Source: Algoriphagus sp. PAP.12 (GTDB lineage Bacteria; Bacteroidota; Bacteroidia; Cytophagales; Cyclobacteriaceae). From it: 64,000 bases of DNA. How positions within the stretch are numbered: the first letter of the stretch is position 1; the number at the start of each line of letters is the position of its first letter. The notes beneath the pieces were generated by a model that did not search any database, was not told the origin of the DNA, and saw only the letters and a list, made by a program, of their open reading frames with translations. A program made the position numbers and the translations under genes. Below, piece after piece: positions 43,691-53,284 of the stretch. Location: NCBI RefSeq assembly GCF_026652115.1, contig NZ_JAPPSQ010000020.1:1-64000 (forward strand), read 5' to 3'.

Positions 43691-43726
43691 AATAGCCAAG
43701 GGAATTACCTCTTGGCTATTTTTTTT
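43691..43726 (+). terminator. Intrinsic terminator after the sugar dehydrogenase
   Basis: AATAGCCAAG (43691-43700) pairs perfectly with CTTGGCTATT (43711-43720), followed by six more T. Nineteen bases after the stop codon. Confidence 0.9.
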
Positions 43727-43888
43727 CAAATGACATGCTTCAGATTGAACCCAAAACAACTAATTCTCTGAATATTGATCATTTTATGAAGCGAATTAAA
43801 AAATATTTCGACACATCACATCTCCAAGCACATTACAAATTTCAATAGGTTAAATTCCTTTAATCAACCTCATTCCTCTTTTTCCCTT

Positions 43889-44430
43889 ACGTCCTTTTTC
43901 CTTTAGGTGAAAAAGGACCAATCCCGATCCCGAAATGTATCGGGATACGGGACCACCGCTGTCCATTTTTGGGTTAAAATCAATTTTCTCCCCACACGTC
44001 AGCAAACTCCTCAATTTTGCATAGAACCTCTTCTAAACTGAAAGTTAGAGTTAGCAAAATTTTCGTCAAACAAGCCTCCTAGTTGCCGCCTCTCACAATT
44101 GATTTCTTAACACCCAAAACTGGAAGGCGGGTCCAGACTAAAATTCATGTTTTGGGATAAATAATAAGAGCCCATACATTTTTAAGAACCCTTAAATTTT
44201 AAACGAGATTCTAAATGTACGATTTGCTTTGAAGTGGCTGGTGACAGATTGAGGTCAACAAGCGTTAAGAAAATCGGCTAGTTCCGAACTTGTTCGGAAA
44301 TCCGGAGATTTTTAGCGTTTGGCCCAATCCGTCAGAAATTGTCCGAAGACATTTTCAAGCCAATTCAGGCAAAAGATCCCGATATGTCGCGGATGGGAAC
44401 TTTTGGTCTTTCAAAAGTTCCATAAACAAC
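43889..44430 (+). repeat. Long non-coding dispersed repeat, copy B
   Basis: Second copy of the element at 14824-15320, same orientation. It shares the opening GTCCTTTTTC hairpin, the central blocks and the 3' block round TTCCGAACTTGTTCGGAA. Copy B has an insertion near 43922-43952 containing the small palindrome ATCCCGA/TCGGGAT (43927-43946) and a second CCCGAT-type insertion near 44375-44400. The minus-strand frame open across the 3' block of copy A has a stop here, which speaks against a protein. It occupies much of the 929-base gap before the DUF1549 gene. Confidence 0.85.
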
Positions 44431-44601
44431 AAAACCCATCTCAACCTTTGGAAATTTTATTGAACATTAAATATAACTGTAGACAAAATATAATCTCTAT
44501 TTCTTTCCCTTTTGGATAGATTTAACCAAATGCCACTCGTCAAATAAAGTCCTTGCAGGACAGATAGTTTGGGCAAAAGCCTTATATTTTTTTCCTCAAA
44601 A

Positions 44602-47091
44602 ATGGAAACAACATTGAAGGTCAAAAGCCCATATACTATATCCTCCAAAAGCTGGAAAAACCTTACTTTATCTTTTATACTTTTTTTGAGTATACTGACT
44701 CCCATTTTTGCTCAAGGGGAAACCAACTCTAGCTCTTTTTGGCTCTGGGACTTCTTGGGGAGACTTCATCCCATGGTAGTTCATTTCCCGATTGCCTTGC
44801 TTCTCTTTGCAACATTTCTGGAATTACACACCTTAAAAAATTACTCTCAGCCCATGCGCAAAGCCATCAATCTGATGGTTTATTTCGGAGCCACATCAGT
44901 CTTTTCTTCAGTGATCTTCGGACTGCTTTTGGCTGAAAATGAAGGCACCACTGGTTCTACCTTGGACCTCCACAAATACATTGGAGTTGCAGCAGCAGCA
45001 ATAAGTATTGCCTTGATTTATTTTGTCAGAAAAGCTCAAAGCCAGCCTAGCGCAATCAAAATTTACCGAGGCCTATTAGTGATCACGGCTGTTAGCGTTG
45101 GGTTCGCAGGACATTATGGAGCAAGCTTAACACACGGAGAGACTTTCCTTACAGAGACACTGCCCTTTCAAACTGAGGAAGAAGCTCCAGAATCCATCAC
45201 TATCAATTTGGCTTCTTTTCAAAATGAGCTATCGTCTGAGCAGCAAGTTCAGTTGGTAACCAACGTCAGATCCGTTTTCGCACACAATTGCTACAAGTGC
45301 CATTCAGGAGCCAAAATCGAAGGAGATCTGAGATTGGATGAAAAGGAATTCATCTTTGCTGGTGGTGAAAGCGGTCCAATTTTCGAAGCTGGAAATCCAG
45401 GAAACAGTGATTTGATCCGTAGGATTTCTTTATCAAAAAACCATAAAGATGTGATGCCTTCCAAAGGCAAACTTCTGACAAAAGAAGAAGTCCAACTTCT
45501 TACTATTTGGGTAGAAAAAGGAGCTCCATGGCCCGAAAAAGCAGATAATTTCTCCATTTATCGAGTAGCGGAACTCGCTCCAAGAAAGCCCAACTTACCC
45601 CCTGTAAAGTCAGGTTTAGAAAACCCAATCGACCGCCTTGTCAATCAATACTTCGAGAAAAACTCTATTGAATGGACCGAGCTTGTAGATGACAGGACTT
45701 TCTTGAGAAGAGCTTATCTGGACATCGTTGGTCTAATCCCCAGCCCAAGTGATTTGGAGGAATTTGAAAACGATCCCAATCCCGCCAAAAGGTCCCTTTT
45801 GGTTGAGAGACAACTGAGTCAAACGGATGATTATTCACAGCATTGGCTGACTTTCTGGAACGATGCCTTAAGAAATGATTATACCGGAACTGGCTATATC
45901 ACTGGAGGAAGATTCGCCATCACTGATTGGATTTATACTTCCTTGAGAGAAAACAAACCATATGATCTTTTTGTCAAAGAACTTCTGAGTCCGACAGATA
46001 AATCTAAAGGCTTTATCGAAGGAATTCGCTGGAGAGGGACTGTCAATGCATCTCAAAGAACAGAGATGCAGGCTGCACAGAATGTAGGCCAAGTGATCCT
46101 AGGCCTCAACCTAAAATGCGCTTCCTGTCACGATAGCTTTATTTCCGACTGGAAACTGGAGGAGTCCTATGCTTTTGCAAACATTTTTGCAGACTCCACT
46201 TTGGAAATCAGTCGATGTGAAAAGCCAACAGGAAAAATGGCGCAAACTAAGATTCTTTGGGAAGATTTGGGTGAAATAGACAGCTTGGCAACCAAAGCTG
46301 AAAAACTTCAGCAACTGGCAGATCAGCTGGTCCAGCCAAAAAATGGACGTCTCTCCCGTACCATTGTCAATCGAATCTGGAAACAAATGATGGGACGTGG
46401 GATTGTAGAACCTGTAGACGAAATGGACAATGAGCCATGGAGTCAGGATTTGTTGGATTGGTTGGCTTCTGATTTCACAGAAAATGGATACGATATCAAG
46501 CGATTGATCAAGCAAATCGCTAATTCCAAAATCTATCAAAGCCAATCTATTCCTGTTCCTTCGTCTGACTTCCTTTTGGCAGAAGACTACCAATTTGAAG
46601 GAATGGTCAGAAGGAGAATGACAGCAGAGCAGTTTTCGGATGCAGTTTCGCTTTTGGCAGCACCTCTTTTCGATTCTACAGAAGTCAAATTCAAACCTTA
46701 CGAACTAATTCCTGAAGCAACACAAAACCGAGAATTTGCGCGAGCATCTTTGGTGGCAAATAATGAATTTTTGAAGGCTTTGGGCCGACCAACACGTGAA
46801 ATTGTATCTTCAAGTAGAGATTCGCAAGCAAGTTTGCTGCAGGCACTAGAACTAAGTAACGGCAACAAGCTGAATTCAGCACTTCAAAAAGGCGCAGTGA
46901 CCTGGATAGAAACTTATCCTGATTCAGAAAAATTGACACGTGAGTTATTTGCCAAGGCTGTTTTGCGAGAGCCAAACTCCAAAGAAATGGAACTAGCGAT
47001 GAAAACCTTCGGTGAAAAACCAGCAGCTCCAGAAGTCCAGGATTTCCTATGGGCCTTATTTCTTTCACCTGAATTCCAGATGATCTATTAA
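44602..47091 (+). CDS. DUF1549/DUF1553 protein with planctomycete-type cytochrome c domain
   Basis: About 829 residues from ATG 44602 (the frame is open from a TTG 33 bases upstream). N-terminal membrane part with LHPMVVHFPIALLLFATFLEL (DUF2231-like) and three further helices. Then a cytochrome-like NCYKCHSGA with GDLRLDEKEF (PSCyt1), the DUF1549 domain (RRAYLDIVGLIPSP), an internal CASCHDSF, and DUF1553 (IVNRIWKQMMGRGIVEP). Such proteins pair with DUF1501 proteins, here three bases downstream. Function of the pair is not established; a link to extracytoplasmic polymer or sugar oxidation is often assumed. Confidence 0.88.
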   Translation: METTLKVKSPYTISSKSWKNLTLSFILFLSILTPIFAQGETNSSSFWLWDFLGRLHPMVVHFPIALLLFATFLELHTLKNYSQPMRKAINLMVYFGATSVFSSVIFGLLLAENEGTTGSTLDLHKYIGVAAAAISIALIYFVRKAQSQPSAIKIYRGLLVITAVSVGFAGHYGASLTHGETFLTETLPFQTEEEAPESITINLASFQNELSSEQQVQLVTNVRSVFAHNCYKCHSGAKIEGDLRLDEKEFIFAGGESGPIFEAGNPGNSDLIRRISLSKNHKDVMPSKGKLLTKEEVQLLTIWVEKGAPWPEKADNFSIYRVAELAPRKPNLPPVKSGLENPIDRLVNQYFEKNSIEWTELVDDRTFLRRAYLDIVGLIPSPSDLEEFENDPNPAKRSLLVERQLSQTDDYSQHWLTFWNDALRNDYTGTGYITGGRFAITDWIYTSLRENKPYDLFVKELLSPTDKSKGFIEGIRWRGTVNASQRTEMQAAQNVGQVILGLNLKCASCHDSFISDWKLEESYAFANIFADSTLEISRCEKPTGKMAQTKILWEDLGEIDSLATKAEKLQQLADQLVQPKNGRLSRTIVNRIWKQMMGRGIVEPVDEMDNEPWSQDLLDWLASDFTENGYDIKRLIKQIANSKIYQSQSIPVPSSDFLLAEDYQFEGMVRRRMTAEQFSDAVSLLAAPLFDSTEVKFKPYELIPEATQNREFARASLVANNEFLKALGRPTREIVSSSRDSQASLLQALELSNGNKLNSALQKGAVTWIETYPDSEKLTRELFAKAVLREPNSKEMELAMKTFGEKPAAPEVQDFLWALFLSPEFQMIY

Positions 47092-47094
47092 GCT

Positions 47095-48523
47095 ATGAAT
47101 TACCTCAAAAGCAGACGGAATTTTATCAAAAAAACAAGTGCAGCAGCAATGGCTACCATGGGGATGGGAGCACCTTTGGCGGGTCTACTTTCTTCCTGTG
47201 AAAGCAAAATGAATACCACTGCCGATTCGGTGATTTTACTTTTCATGGCTGGAGGCATGGCTCATACAGAGACTTTTGACCCAAAAAGACATACTCCATT
47301 CAGAAAAGGAATGGAAGCCAAGGAAATCCTCAGCACCTTTCCGTCAATCCCTACCAAATTAGATGGCATTCAGTTTTCAGAAGGGCTGGAAAATATTGCC
47401 TCTGTTATGGATAAAGGGACCTTGATCAGATCCTATCAAGCGGCAGATTTGGGACACATTCTCCATACGCGACATCAATATCATTTTCACACATGTTATG
47501 AGCCCCCCACAATCAGTGGTAGTTCCACATTTGGGAAGTTGGATAGCCAAAGAAAAAGGACCTTTAAATCCAGTGATTCCTCCTTTCATCAATATCGGCC
47601 AGCGCTTTACTGTAGGAGAAGGTGAAGAGCTCAAAGCCTTTCACACTGCTGGTTTTTTGGGTTCGGAATATGGACCATTTATGATCCCGGATCCTACTTC
47701 TGGTTTGGATTCTGTCCGTCCTCCAGTGGGGATGGATACCAAGCGTTTTGAGTCTCGAAATCAACTGTACAAGGATTTGATAGCAGCTGGCCCGATGGGA
47801 GAATTCGGCTCAGACTACCAGAAGGAATCTCTCAAGCGATCCATGGAACAGGCTTATATTCTTTTAAACTCACCGGAGGCAAAGGCCTTTGATTTGAGTC
47901 AGGAGCCTAAAGAAAGCTATGACAAATACAATACTGGAAAATTCGGTTTGGGATGTCTTTTAGCAAAGAGACTTGTCAACCAAGGTGCTAGATACATCAC
48001 AGTCACCACAGAGTATGAGCCATTTATGGGGTGGGACACGCATGACAACGGCCATACTCGGCTGAAGGATATGAAAAAACTGATCGATGCACCTATAGCA
48101 CAATTGATCAGGGACCTGGATGAAAGCGGAAAACTGGATAGAACCATAGTCTTAGTAGCTAGTGAGTTTAGCCGTGACATGCTCACTGAAGGGCGACCTG
48201 ATCTGAAAGTGAAAGACCAAGTTCAAGTGCCAGATATTGTGGAGGATTTGAAAAACTTTGGAATGCACAGGCATTTCACCGATGGATGCTCCATGCTGAT
48301 GTTTGGTGGAGGAATCAAGCGAGGCCATGTTTATGGAAAAACCGCCGACGAGAGACCATGTAAAACCATCGAAAACCCGATCAAAATCGATGGAATTCAC
48401 CAAACCATTTACCATGCATTGGGAATAGCTCCGGATTTGAATTATGAGATTGAACAAAGACCATTTTACACCACTCCGGATGGACATGGAAAAGTGGCTT
48501 ATGGGCTCCTTTCTGAGAGTTAA
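47095..48523 (+). pseudogene. DUF1501-family protein gene with a frameshift at a C6 run
   Basis: The first frame (47095 onward) begins with a Tat signal (KSRRNFIKKTSAAAMA) and runs through LGHILHTRHQYHFHTCYEPP. The homology then continues in another frame (PQSVVVPHLGSWIAKEKG...) to the stop at 48523. Removing one C from CCCCCC at 47503-47508 restores a single ORF of about 475 residues, the usual DUF1501 size. So this is either a true inactivating or phase-variable frameshift, or a base-call error in a homopolymer. Downstream coding quality is intact (MGWDTHDNGHTRLKDM, VLVASEFSRD). Confidence 0.85.
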
Positions 48524-49275
48524 TCTTTCTGACTTGGAATTAAAAATGCCAATCCCAATGAGAAAAAGACATCATTTATAAACTGGGAGTTTTCTTGCCC
48601 AAAGCTGGCCAAAACTAACTGAGTCTGGAATTTGATATTTTCAAAACCTCCTCTCAAAGTAAAACCAGGTTCCAAAATCAAAAAATCACTTCTCTTAGCC
48701 AAAAAGTCCTGAACTTCATTTAAAAAACTTGGTTCTGAGATTTCATAGTTCGTCTTCAGGAAAGTATTATAGGCAATTCTTGGAGTAAAAGCGAGTTCAA
48801 AATTTTTCAAAGATAGACCAATAGAAGGCTGTATATAGGGTTTGAAATGGCTTACATCAGTATGATCTTGTTTCACGCCTCCTACCTTATTTTTGATGCC
48901 AGAGAACCCCAGCCCTCCGCTCAGTTCATATACCCATTTTTTATTTAAACTGGCACCATAATAACCTCCACCGATTTCCAAGTAGCTACCCGATCCTCTC
49001 CATTCATCTGGATCAGAAGTAGTTTTATCCCCCAAGGAATAGAAACTTACATTTGATTGCCAATGATCACTAATTGCATATGCAAATTGGAATCCACCAC
49101 CACTGACAGATTCCTCTCCGTCAGACCCACTAATTCCGCCCTGCAAAAACACCTCTCCTTTTTCTTTAAAAAGGGGGACGTTTTGCCCAACATTCGAATA
49201 CATCACAGGGGAACAAGCTTGCAACAAAGCTGAAACAAACAAAACAAGAACAGAGTATTGAAGGAGACTTTTCAT
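48520..49275 (-). CDS. Outer-membrane lipoprotein-like beta-barrel protein, unknown
   Basis: 251 residues from ATG 49275; the frame opens 11 codons earlier. The signal ends SALLQACSPV, a possible lipobox. The mature part has repeated beta-strand segments (FQFAYAISDHWQSNVSFYS, YLEIGGGYYGASLNKKWVYELSGG) resembling small outer-membrane barrels. No named family. Its stop overlaps the DUF1501 stop by four bases, convergent. Confidence 0.7.
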   Translation of the reverse strand: MKSLLQYSVLVLFVSALLQACSPVMYSNVGQNVPLFKEKGEVFLQGGISGSDGEESVSGGGFQFAYAISDHWQSNVSFYSLGDKTTSDPDEWRGSGSYLEIGGGYYGASLNKKWVYELSGGLGFSGIKNKVGGVKQDHTDVSHFKPYIQPSIGLSLKNFELAFTPRIAYNTFLKTNYEISEPSFLNEVQDFLAKRSDFLILEPGFTLRGGFENIKFQTQLVLASFGQENSQFINDVFFSLGLAFLIPSQKD

Positions 49276-49363
49276 GAGATTTTGGGTTTGATGATACCTA
49301 AAGTTCATCTCTTTATTTATTATTTCCTGCCCAAAAATTCCTGTCCCAAAAAATTATTTTATG

Positions 49364-49403
49364 AAAAAACGCAAGTCCAATTCATGATCTTAATCGGACT
49401 TGC
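49364..49403 (-). terminator. Terminator of the cytochrome c gene
   Basis: GCAAGTCC and GGACTTGC form an eight-base stem (49371-49378 with 49396-49403), followed on the minus strand by six T at 49369-49364. It lies 48 bases after the cytochrome stop. Confidence 0.75.
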
Positions 49404-49450
49404 AAAAAATACTAAAACCTATCACTATTAAGCTTCAAATAGGTTTAACC

Positions 49451-50434
49451 CTACTTTTCATAATATTCCTCCACGGTATAAACAGTCTTTTCAACCTTAT
49501 TTGAAACTGGATCCAAAGAGTGCAAATACCTATAAATAGCTCTTAAATCATCATCCTCCATCCACGAGAAATTCGCCCAAGGCATCGGCGATCCTTCCAC
49601 CAACCTTCCATTTTTGATTCTTTCAATAAAGGCTTCCTCCGTCCAATTGGCGATTCTCCCTGTTTCTGGATCAGGAGTCAAATTCGGAGTGACATATACA
49701 TAGCCTGTCCCCTCATCCATTGCCAATCCTCCCGAAAATTTAGGTCCAGTAAACTCCCCACTTGTCAGACTTCGTGGTGAGTGACAACCCACACAATTGG
49801 CAACCGAATTGGCCAGATATTTACCATACTCTACAGTTGGTCCAATCTCCACATGGGAAGGAGGCGTTCCTGTCGCACTTTCAGGTTTAAGCATCCCCAA
49901 GGCAATGACCATTTTTCCCAAAAAGGAATATTCAGTGGGTTTAATCTCATGCTTGACAGGCTTTTGAGATCTCAAAAATGAAATTAAAGCAGTCATGTCT
50001 TCGTCGCTCATATTTTGGAATGGCATAAATGGAAAAATAATCCTTCCATCTGCCCCAATCGAATGCCTCATCACCCTGGCAATTTCTCCATCAGACAACT
50101 TCCCTATTCCCGTCTCCATATCAGGAGTCAGGTTTCTTGGTCTAAAAATACCGGGACCGATATTCATTTCAGTACCTCCAGCCATCAGAACTTCCTTTCC
50201 TGCCTCCATATCGGCATATTGATCCGGCGCAATATGGCAAGTATTGCAATGGGCTGGCCCAAAGGCCAAATATTTACCTCTTGCCACCACTGCTGAATCA
50301 GAGGTAGATTTTATATCCGGATATTCAGCTTCAAATTTCTTTTCCCAAGTCAGATTGACGAAGAGAACGAATACAATAACAAGGACTACTAGACTTCCAG
50401 CAATCCAGGCGAAAATTTTAAAAAGCGTTTTCAT
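49451..50434 (-). CDS. Membrane-anchored dihaem cytochrome c
   Basis: 327 residues from the ATG at 50434 (frame open from a TTG 24 bases earlier). One N-terminal membrane helix (IFAWIAGSLVVLVIVFVLFV) anchors two cytochrome c domains facing the periplasm: CNTCH near residue 64 and CVGCH near residue 207. NLTPDMETGIG and NLTPDPETGRI are matching segments of the two repeats with candidate Met ligands (FMPFQNM, GSPMPWANFSW). Similar to the cytochrome subunits of alcohol/sugar dehydrogenases, a possible electron acceptor for the sugar dehydrogenase at 40877; that link is inference. Confidence 0.88.
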   Translation of the reverse strand: MKTLFKIFAWIAGSLVVLVIVFVLFVNLTWEKKFEAEYPDIKSTSDSAVVARGKYLAFGPAHCNTCHIAPDQYADMEAGKEVLMAGGTEMNIGPGIFRPRNLTPDMETGIGKLSDGEIARVMRHSIGADGRIIFPFMPFQNMSDEDMTALISFLRSQKPVKHEIKPTEYSFLGKMVIALGMLKPESATGTPPSHVEIGPTVEYGKYLANSVANCVGCHSPRSLTSGEFTGPKFSGGLAMDEGTGYVYVTPNLTPDPETGRIANWTEEAFIERIKNGRLVEGSPMPWANFSWMEDDDLRAIYRYLHSLDPVSNKVEKTVYTVEEYYEK

Positions 50435-50860
50435 AGCGCATAGTTTTGGTGATAACAAATAGAATCATCTATTGAGGCACTAAAATCGTTGGTCAATCTC
50501 GCTGAAGGCTACCTAATCTGTCTCAGCTCGGTAATTAATAGCCTAAAAAAACAAGGAAGTGTAAGGGGTAATAAACGCTAATCAAAGATCCACTTCTTTT
50601 CAAAAAATTAAACTGAAATGAAATAATCAAAACCCCTTATTATACCAAGAGGCTTAGAAAATTTAAGAAAATTTCTTCGAATTATACAATTTTTCAAGGC
50701 TAATTTTTCTACATCAAAAATTAGAAAACTAAACGCCCGAAATTTTTCCTTAAGAATTCTGAGTAAATCATTCAACCCATTTACCCTTTTCCCAATTATG
50801 CAAGCGGTATTGTCTAATTGCCTTAAAATTAAAATATTACAATAACCACCCAATCTTCAC
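50435..50860. other. Intergenic region between divergent genes
   Basis: About 425 bases, AT-rich toward the right. A minus-strand frame of 81 codons (50608-50853) has no homology or signal features that I recognise. Promoters for both flanking genes should be here, but none matches the consensus well enough to place. Confidence 0.5.
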
Positions 50861-53278
50861 ATGAAACTCATATCTACTCTTTCCATCCTCCTTTTTATCA
50901 CTTTCCTTTTTCAATCATGTTCTCAGAATGACTCAATTAACTTTGATCAACTCACCGATGAAGTCGAAGTCATTCGGGACAATAATGGTATCAATCATAT
51001 TTTCGCTCAAAATGAGCATGACTTGTTTTTCATGCAAGGATACCTTGCCGCGAAGGATCGTCTTTTTCAATTTGAAATCTGGAGAAGACAAGCTACTGGA
51101 ACTTTGGCTGAAATCTTGGGTGAAAGAGAGTTGGAAAGAGATCGAGGTGTGAGACTTTTTAAGTTTCGAGGAGACAAAGAAACTGAGCTAAGACACTATC
51201 ATCCTCGAGGAGTTGAAATTGTGGATGCTTTCGTTGCAGGAATCAATGCTTATATCGAAGAGGCCAATTCAGATATCTCCTCCCTCCCTATTGAATTTCA
51301 AATGCTAGGAATCCAGCCTGAGCCCTGGACTTGGGAAGTGGTAATTTCCCGACATCAAGGGCTTTTGGAAAATGTAAAAGACGAGCTGGACTATAGCCAA
51401 ATAGTCAGCAAAATCGGCGCAGAGGCTACAAAAAAACTATTTTACTTTCACCCCAATGATCCTATTCTGGCTTTGGATCCTGGTATTCCCGAGGAGTTGC
51501 TATTCAAGGATATTTTAAAGCCCTACTATGCTTTCCGTACAGGTGTAGTTTTCGAACCTGAAGATTTATTACCAAAATATCGCGGAGAAAAGGAAAATAC
51601 CGACTTGGCACTCGCCCAATTGAAGCAGGAGTTGGAATCCACTTTGGAAGCGGATTCATTTGCGCAAGGCTCCAACAATTGGGTTTTGAGTGGAGAGAAG
51701 ACAGATAGTGGATTTCCTTTTATGGCCAATGATCCACACCGTCTTCAAGCCGCTCCTTCCCTTCGTTATTGGGTTCATTTGAATGCCCCTGGTTGGAATG
51801 TAGTCGGAGGCGGTGAGCCTGTTATCCCGGGAGTTTCTATCGGTCACAATGAGTTTGGCGCTTGGGGTTTGACAATTTTCTCTACCGATAATGAAGACAT
51901 GCGGGTTTATGACATCAACCCTGACAACCCTCACCAATACCAATTCAAAGGGGAATGGCTGGAAATGAGCTCAATACAGGATACAATTCAAGTCAAAAAC
52001 CAAGTGCCAGAAATCGTCACTTATTATTATACAATCCACGGACCTGTAACATTTATCGATGAGGAACTAAACAAAGCTGTAGCCGTGCAATGCGCTTGGT
52101 TGGAACCGGGATCAGCTCCCTATTTGGCAAGTCTCAAAATGGATCAATCCCAAAATTGGGAGGAATTCCGAGATGCTTGCACCTACAATTTTATTCCAGC
52201 AGAAAACATGGTTTGGGCAGATCGCGATGGCAATATCGGTTGGCAAGCCACGGGGATTGCCCCTATCCGAAAAGGATTTTCAGGTTTAGTACCCACTATG
52301 GGCGATGGAAACTATGAATGGGATGGCTATCTCCCAATCGAGGACAGACCAAATTTATACAATCCAGAATCTGGATTTATCTCTACAGCAAATCAAAATG
52401 TCTCTCCAGAAGATTACCCATTCCCAGAAGCATTGGGATACGATTGGGCGGATGATTTCCGAGGAGAAAGAATAAAAGAAGTCCTTTCTCAAGACAGGAA
52501 ATTCACCTTGGAAGAAATGGGAGCTTTGCAAAATGATTACCTCGCTCTTCCGGCTCGTAATATGATCCCATTTTTGAAAGCCCTGCAATTTGATGACCCT
52601 TTGACAGACTCCCTCCGAAACAGCCTTCTTTCATGGGATTTTATTTTGAATCCAGAATCTATAGAGGCCGGAATTTACGTGATGTGGGAAAGGACTTTAC
52701 GAGAAAATGCACTAAAAATCGCAGCTCCTCAAGAGCTTTGGGAGATCGTTGGGGCAATCCCCATGACAAGAGTAATCCTTTGGGCTCATAATCCAAACGA
52801 CCTTTTTTCACAGTCTCCAGAAGCTTCAAGGGATCAATGGCTCAAAGATTCTTTTACTGAGGCAATTATTGAATTGGAAAAGAAGCTCGGTTCTGATCCA
52901 AGCCTTTGGCAATATGGACAAGAGGATTACAAACATGCCTTGATCCAGCATCCTTTAGGATCAGTAGTCAATAAAGAATGGCAAGCAAAACTCAATGCAG
53001 GACCTCTCCCTCGAGGAGGATACAGCTTTACTCCGGGAGCCAATGCTTATGGCGACAATAATACTTCTGGCGCTTCATTCAGGATTTTGGTAGACACTAA
53101 GGACTGGGAAAGGACTCAAGGAATCAATACCCCTGGGCAATCCGGTAATCCCGAAAGCCCTTTTTACAAAAACCTTTTCCCAATCTGGGCAAAAGACCAA
53201 TACGTGACAGTTCCCTATTCTCTAGAATCGGTGAAAAAAGATGCCTTTGAATCCAAGCTTTATTCTCCAAAGAAATAA
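50861..53278 (+). CDS. Penicillin acylase-family Ntn hydrolase, lipoprotein
   Basis: 805 residues with a lipoprotein signal (FITFLFQSCSQN). The family is synthesised as a precursor that cuts itself to expose a nucleophilic Ser. The site is visible as AQGSNNWVLSG, with Ser271 the new N-terminus of the beta chain; conserved NDPHRLQAAPSLRYWVHL follows. The alpha part has FAQNEHDLFFMQGYLAAKDRLFQFE. Substrates may be N-acyl-homoserine lactones or other acylamides, not decidable from sequence. Confidence 0.9.
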   Translation: MKLISTLSILLFITFLFQSCSQNDSINFDQLTDEVEVIRDNNGINHIFAQNEHDLFFMQGYLAAKDRLFQFEIWRRQATGTLAEILGERELERDRGVRLFKFRGDKETELRHYHPRGVEIVDAFVAGINAYIEEANSDISSLPIEFQMLGIQPEPWTWEVVISRHQGLLENVKDELDYSQIVSKIGAEATKKLFYFHPNDPILALDPGIPEELLFKDILKPYYAFRTGVVFEPEDLLPKYRGEKENTDLALAQLKQELESTLEADSFAQGSNNWVLSGEKTDSGFPFMANDPHRLQAAPSLRYWVHLNAPGWNVVGGGEPVIPGVSIGHNEFGAWGLTIFSTDNEDMRVYDINPDNPHQYQFKGEWLEMSSIQDTIQVKNQVPEIVTYYYTIHGPVTFIDEELNKAVAVQCAWLEPGSAPYLASLKMDQSQNWEEFRDACTYNFIPAENMVWADRDGNIGWQATGIAPIRKGFSGLVPTMGDGNYEWDGYLPIEDRPNLYNPESGFISTANQNVSPEDYPFPEALGYDWADDFRGERIKEVLSQDRKFTLEEMGALQNDYLALPARNMIPFLKALQFDDPLTDSLRNSLLSWDFILNPESIEAGIYVMWERTLRENALKIAAPQELWEIVGAIPMTRVILWAHNPNDLFSQSPEASRDQWLKDSFTEAIIELEKKLGSDPSLWQYGQEDYKHALIQHPLGSVVNKEWQAKLNAGPLPRGGYSFTPGANAYGDNNTSGASFRILVDTKDWERTQGINTPGQSGNPESPFYKNLFPIWAKDQYVTVPYSLESVKKDAFESKLYSPKK

Positions 53279-53284
53279 GCCTTA

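Noticed and set aside
50608..50853. An 81-codon minus-strand ORF between the cytochrome and acylase genes
   Set aside because: AT-rich chance frame with no motif, and it would occupy the expected promoter region of the acylase gene.
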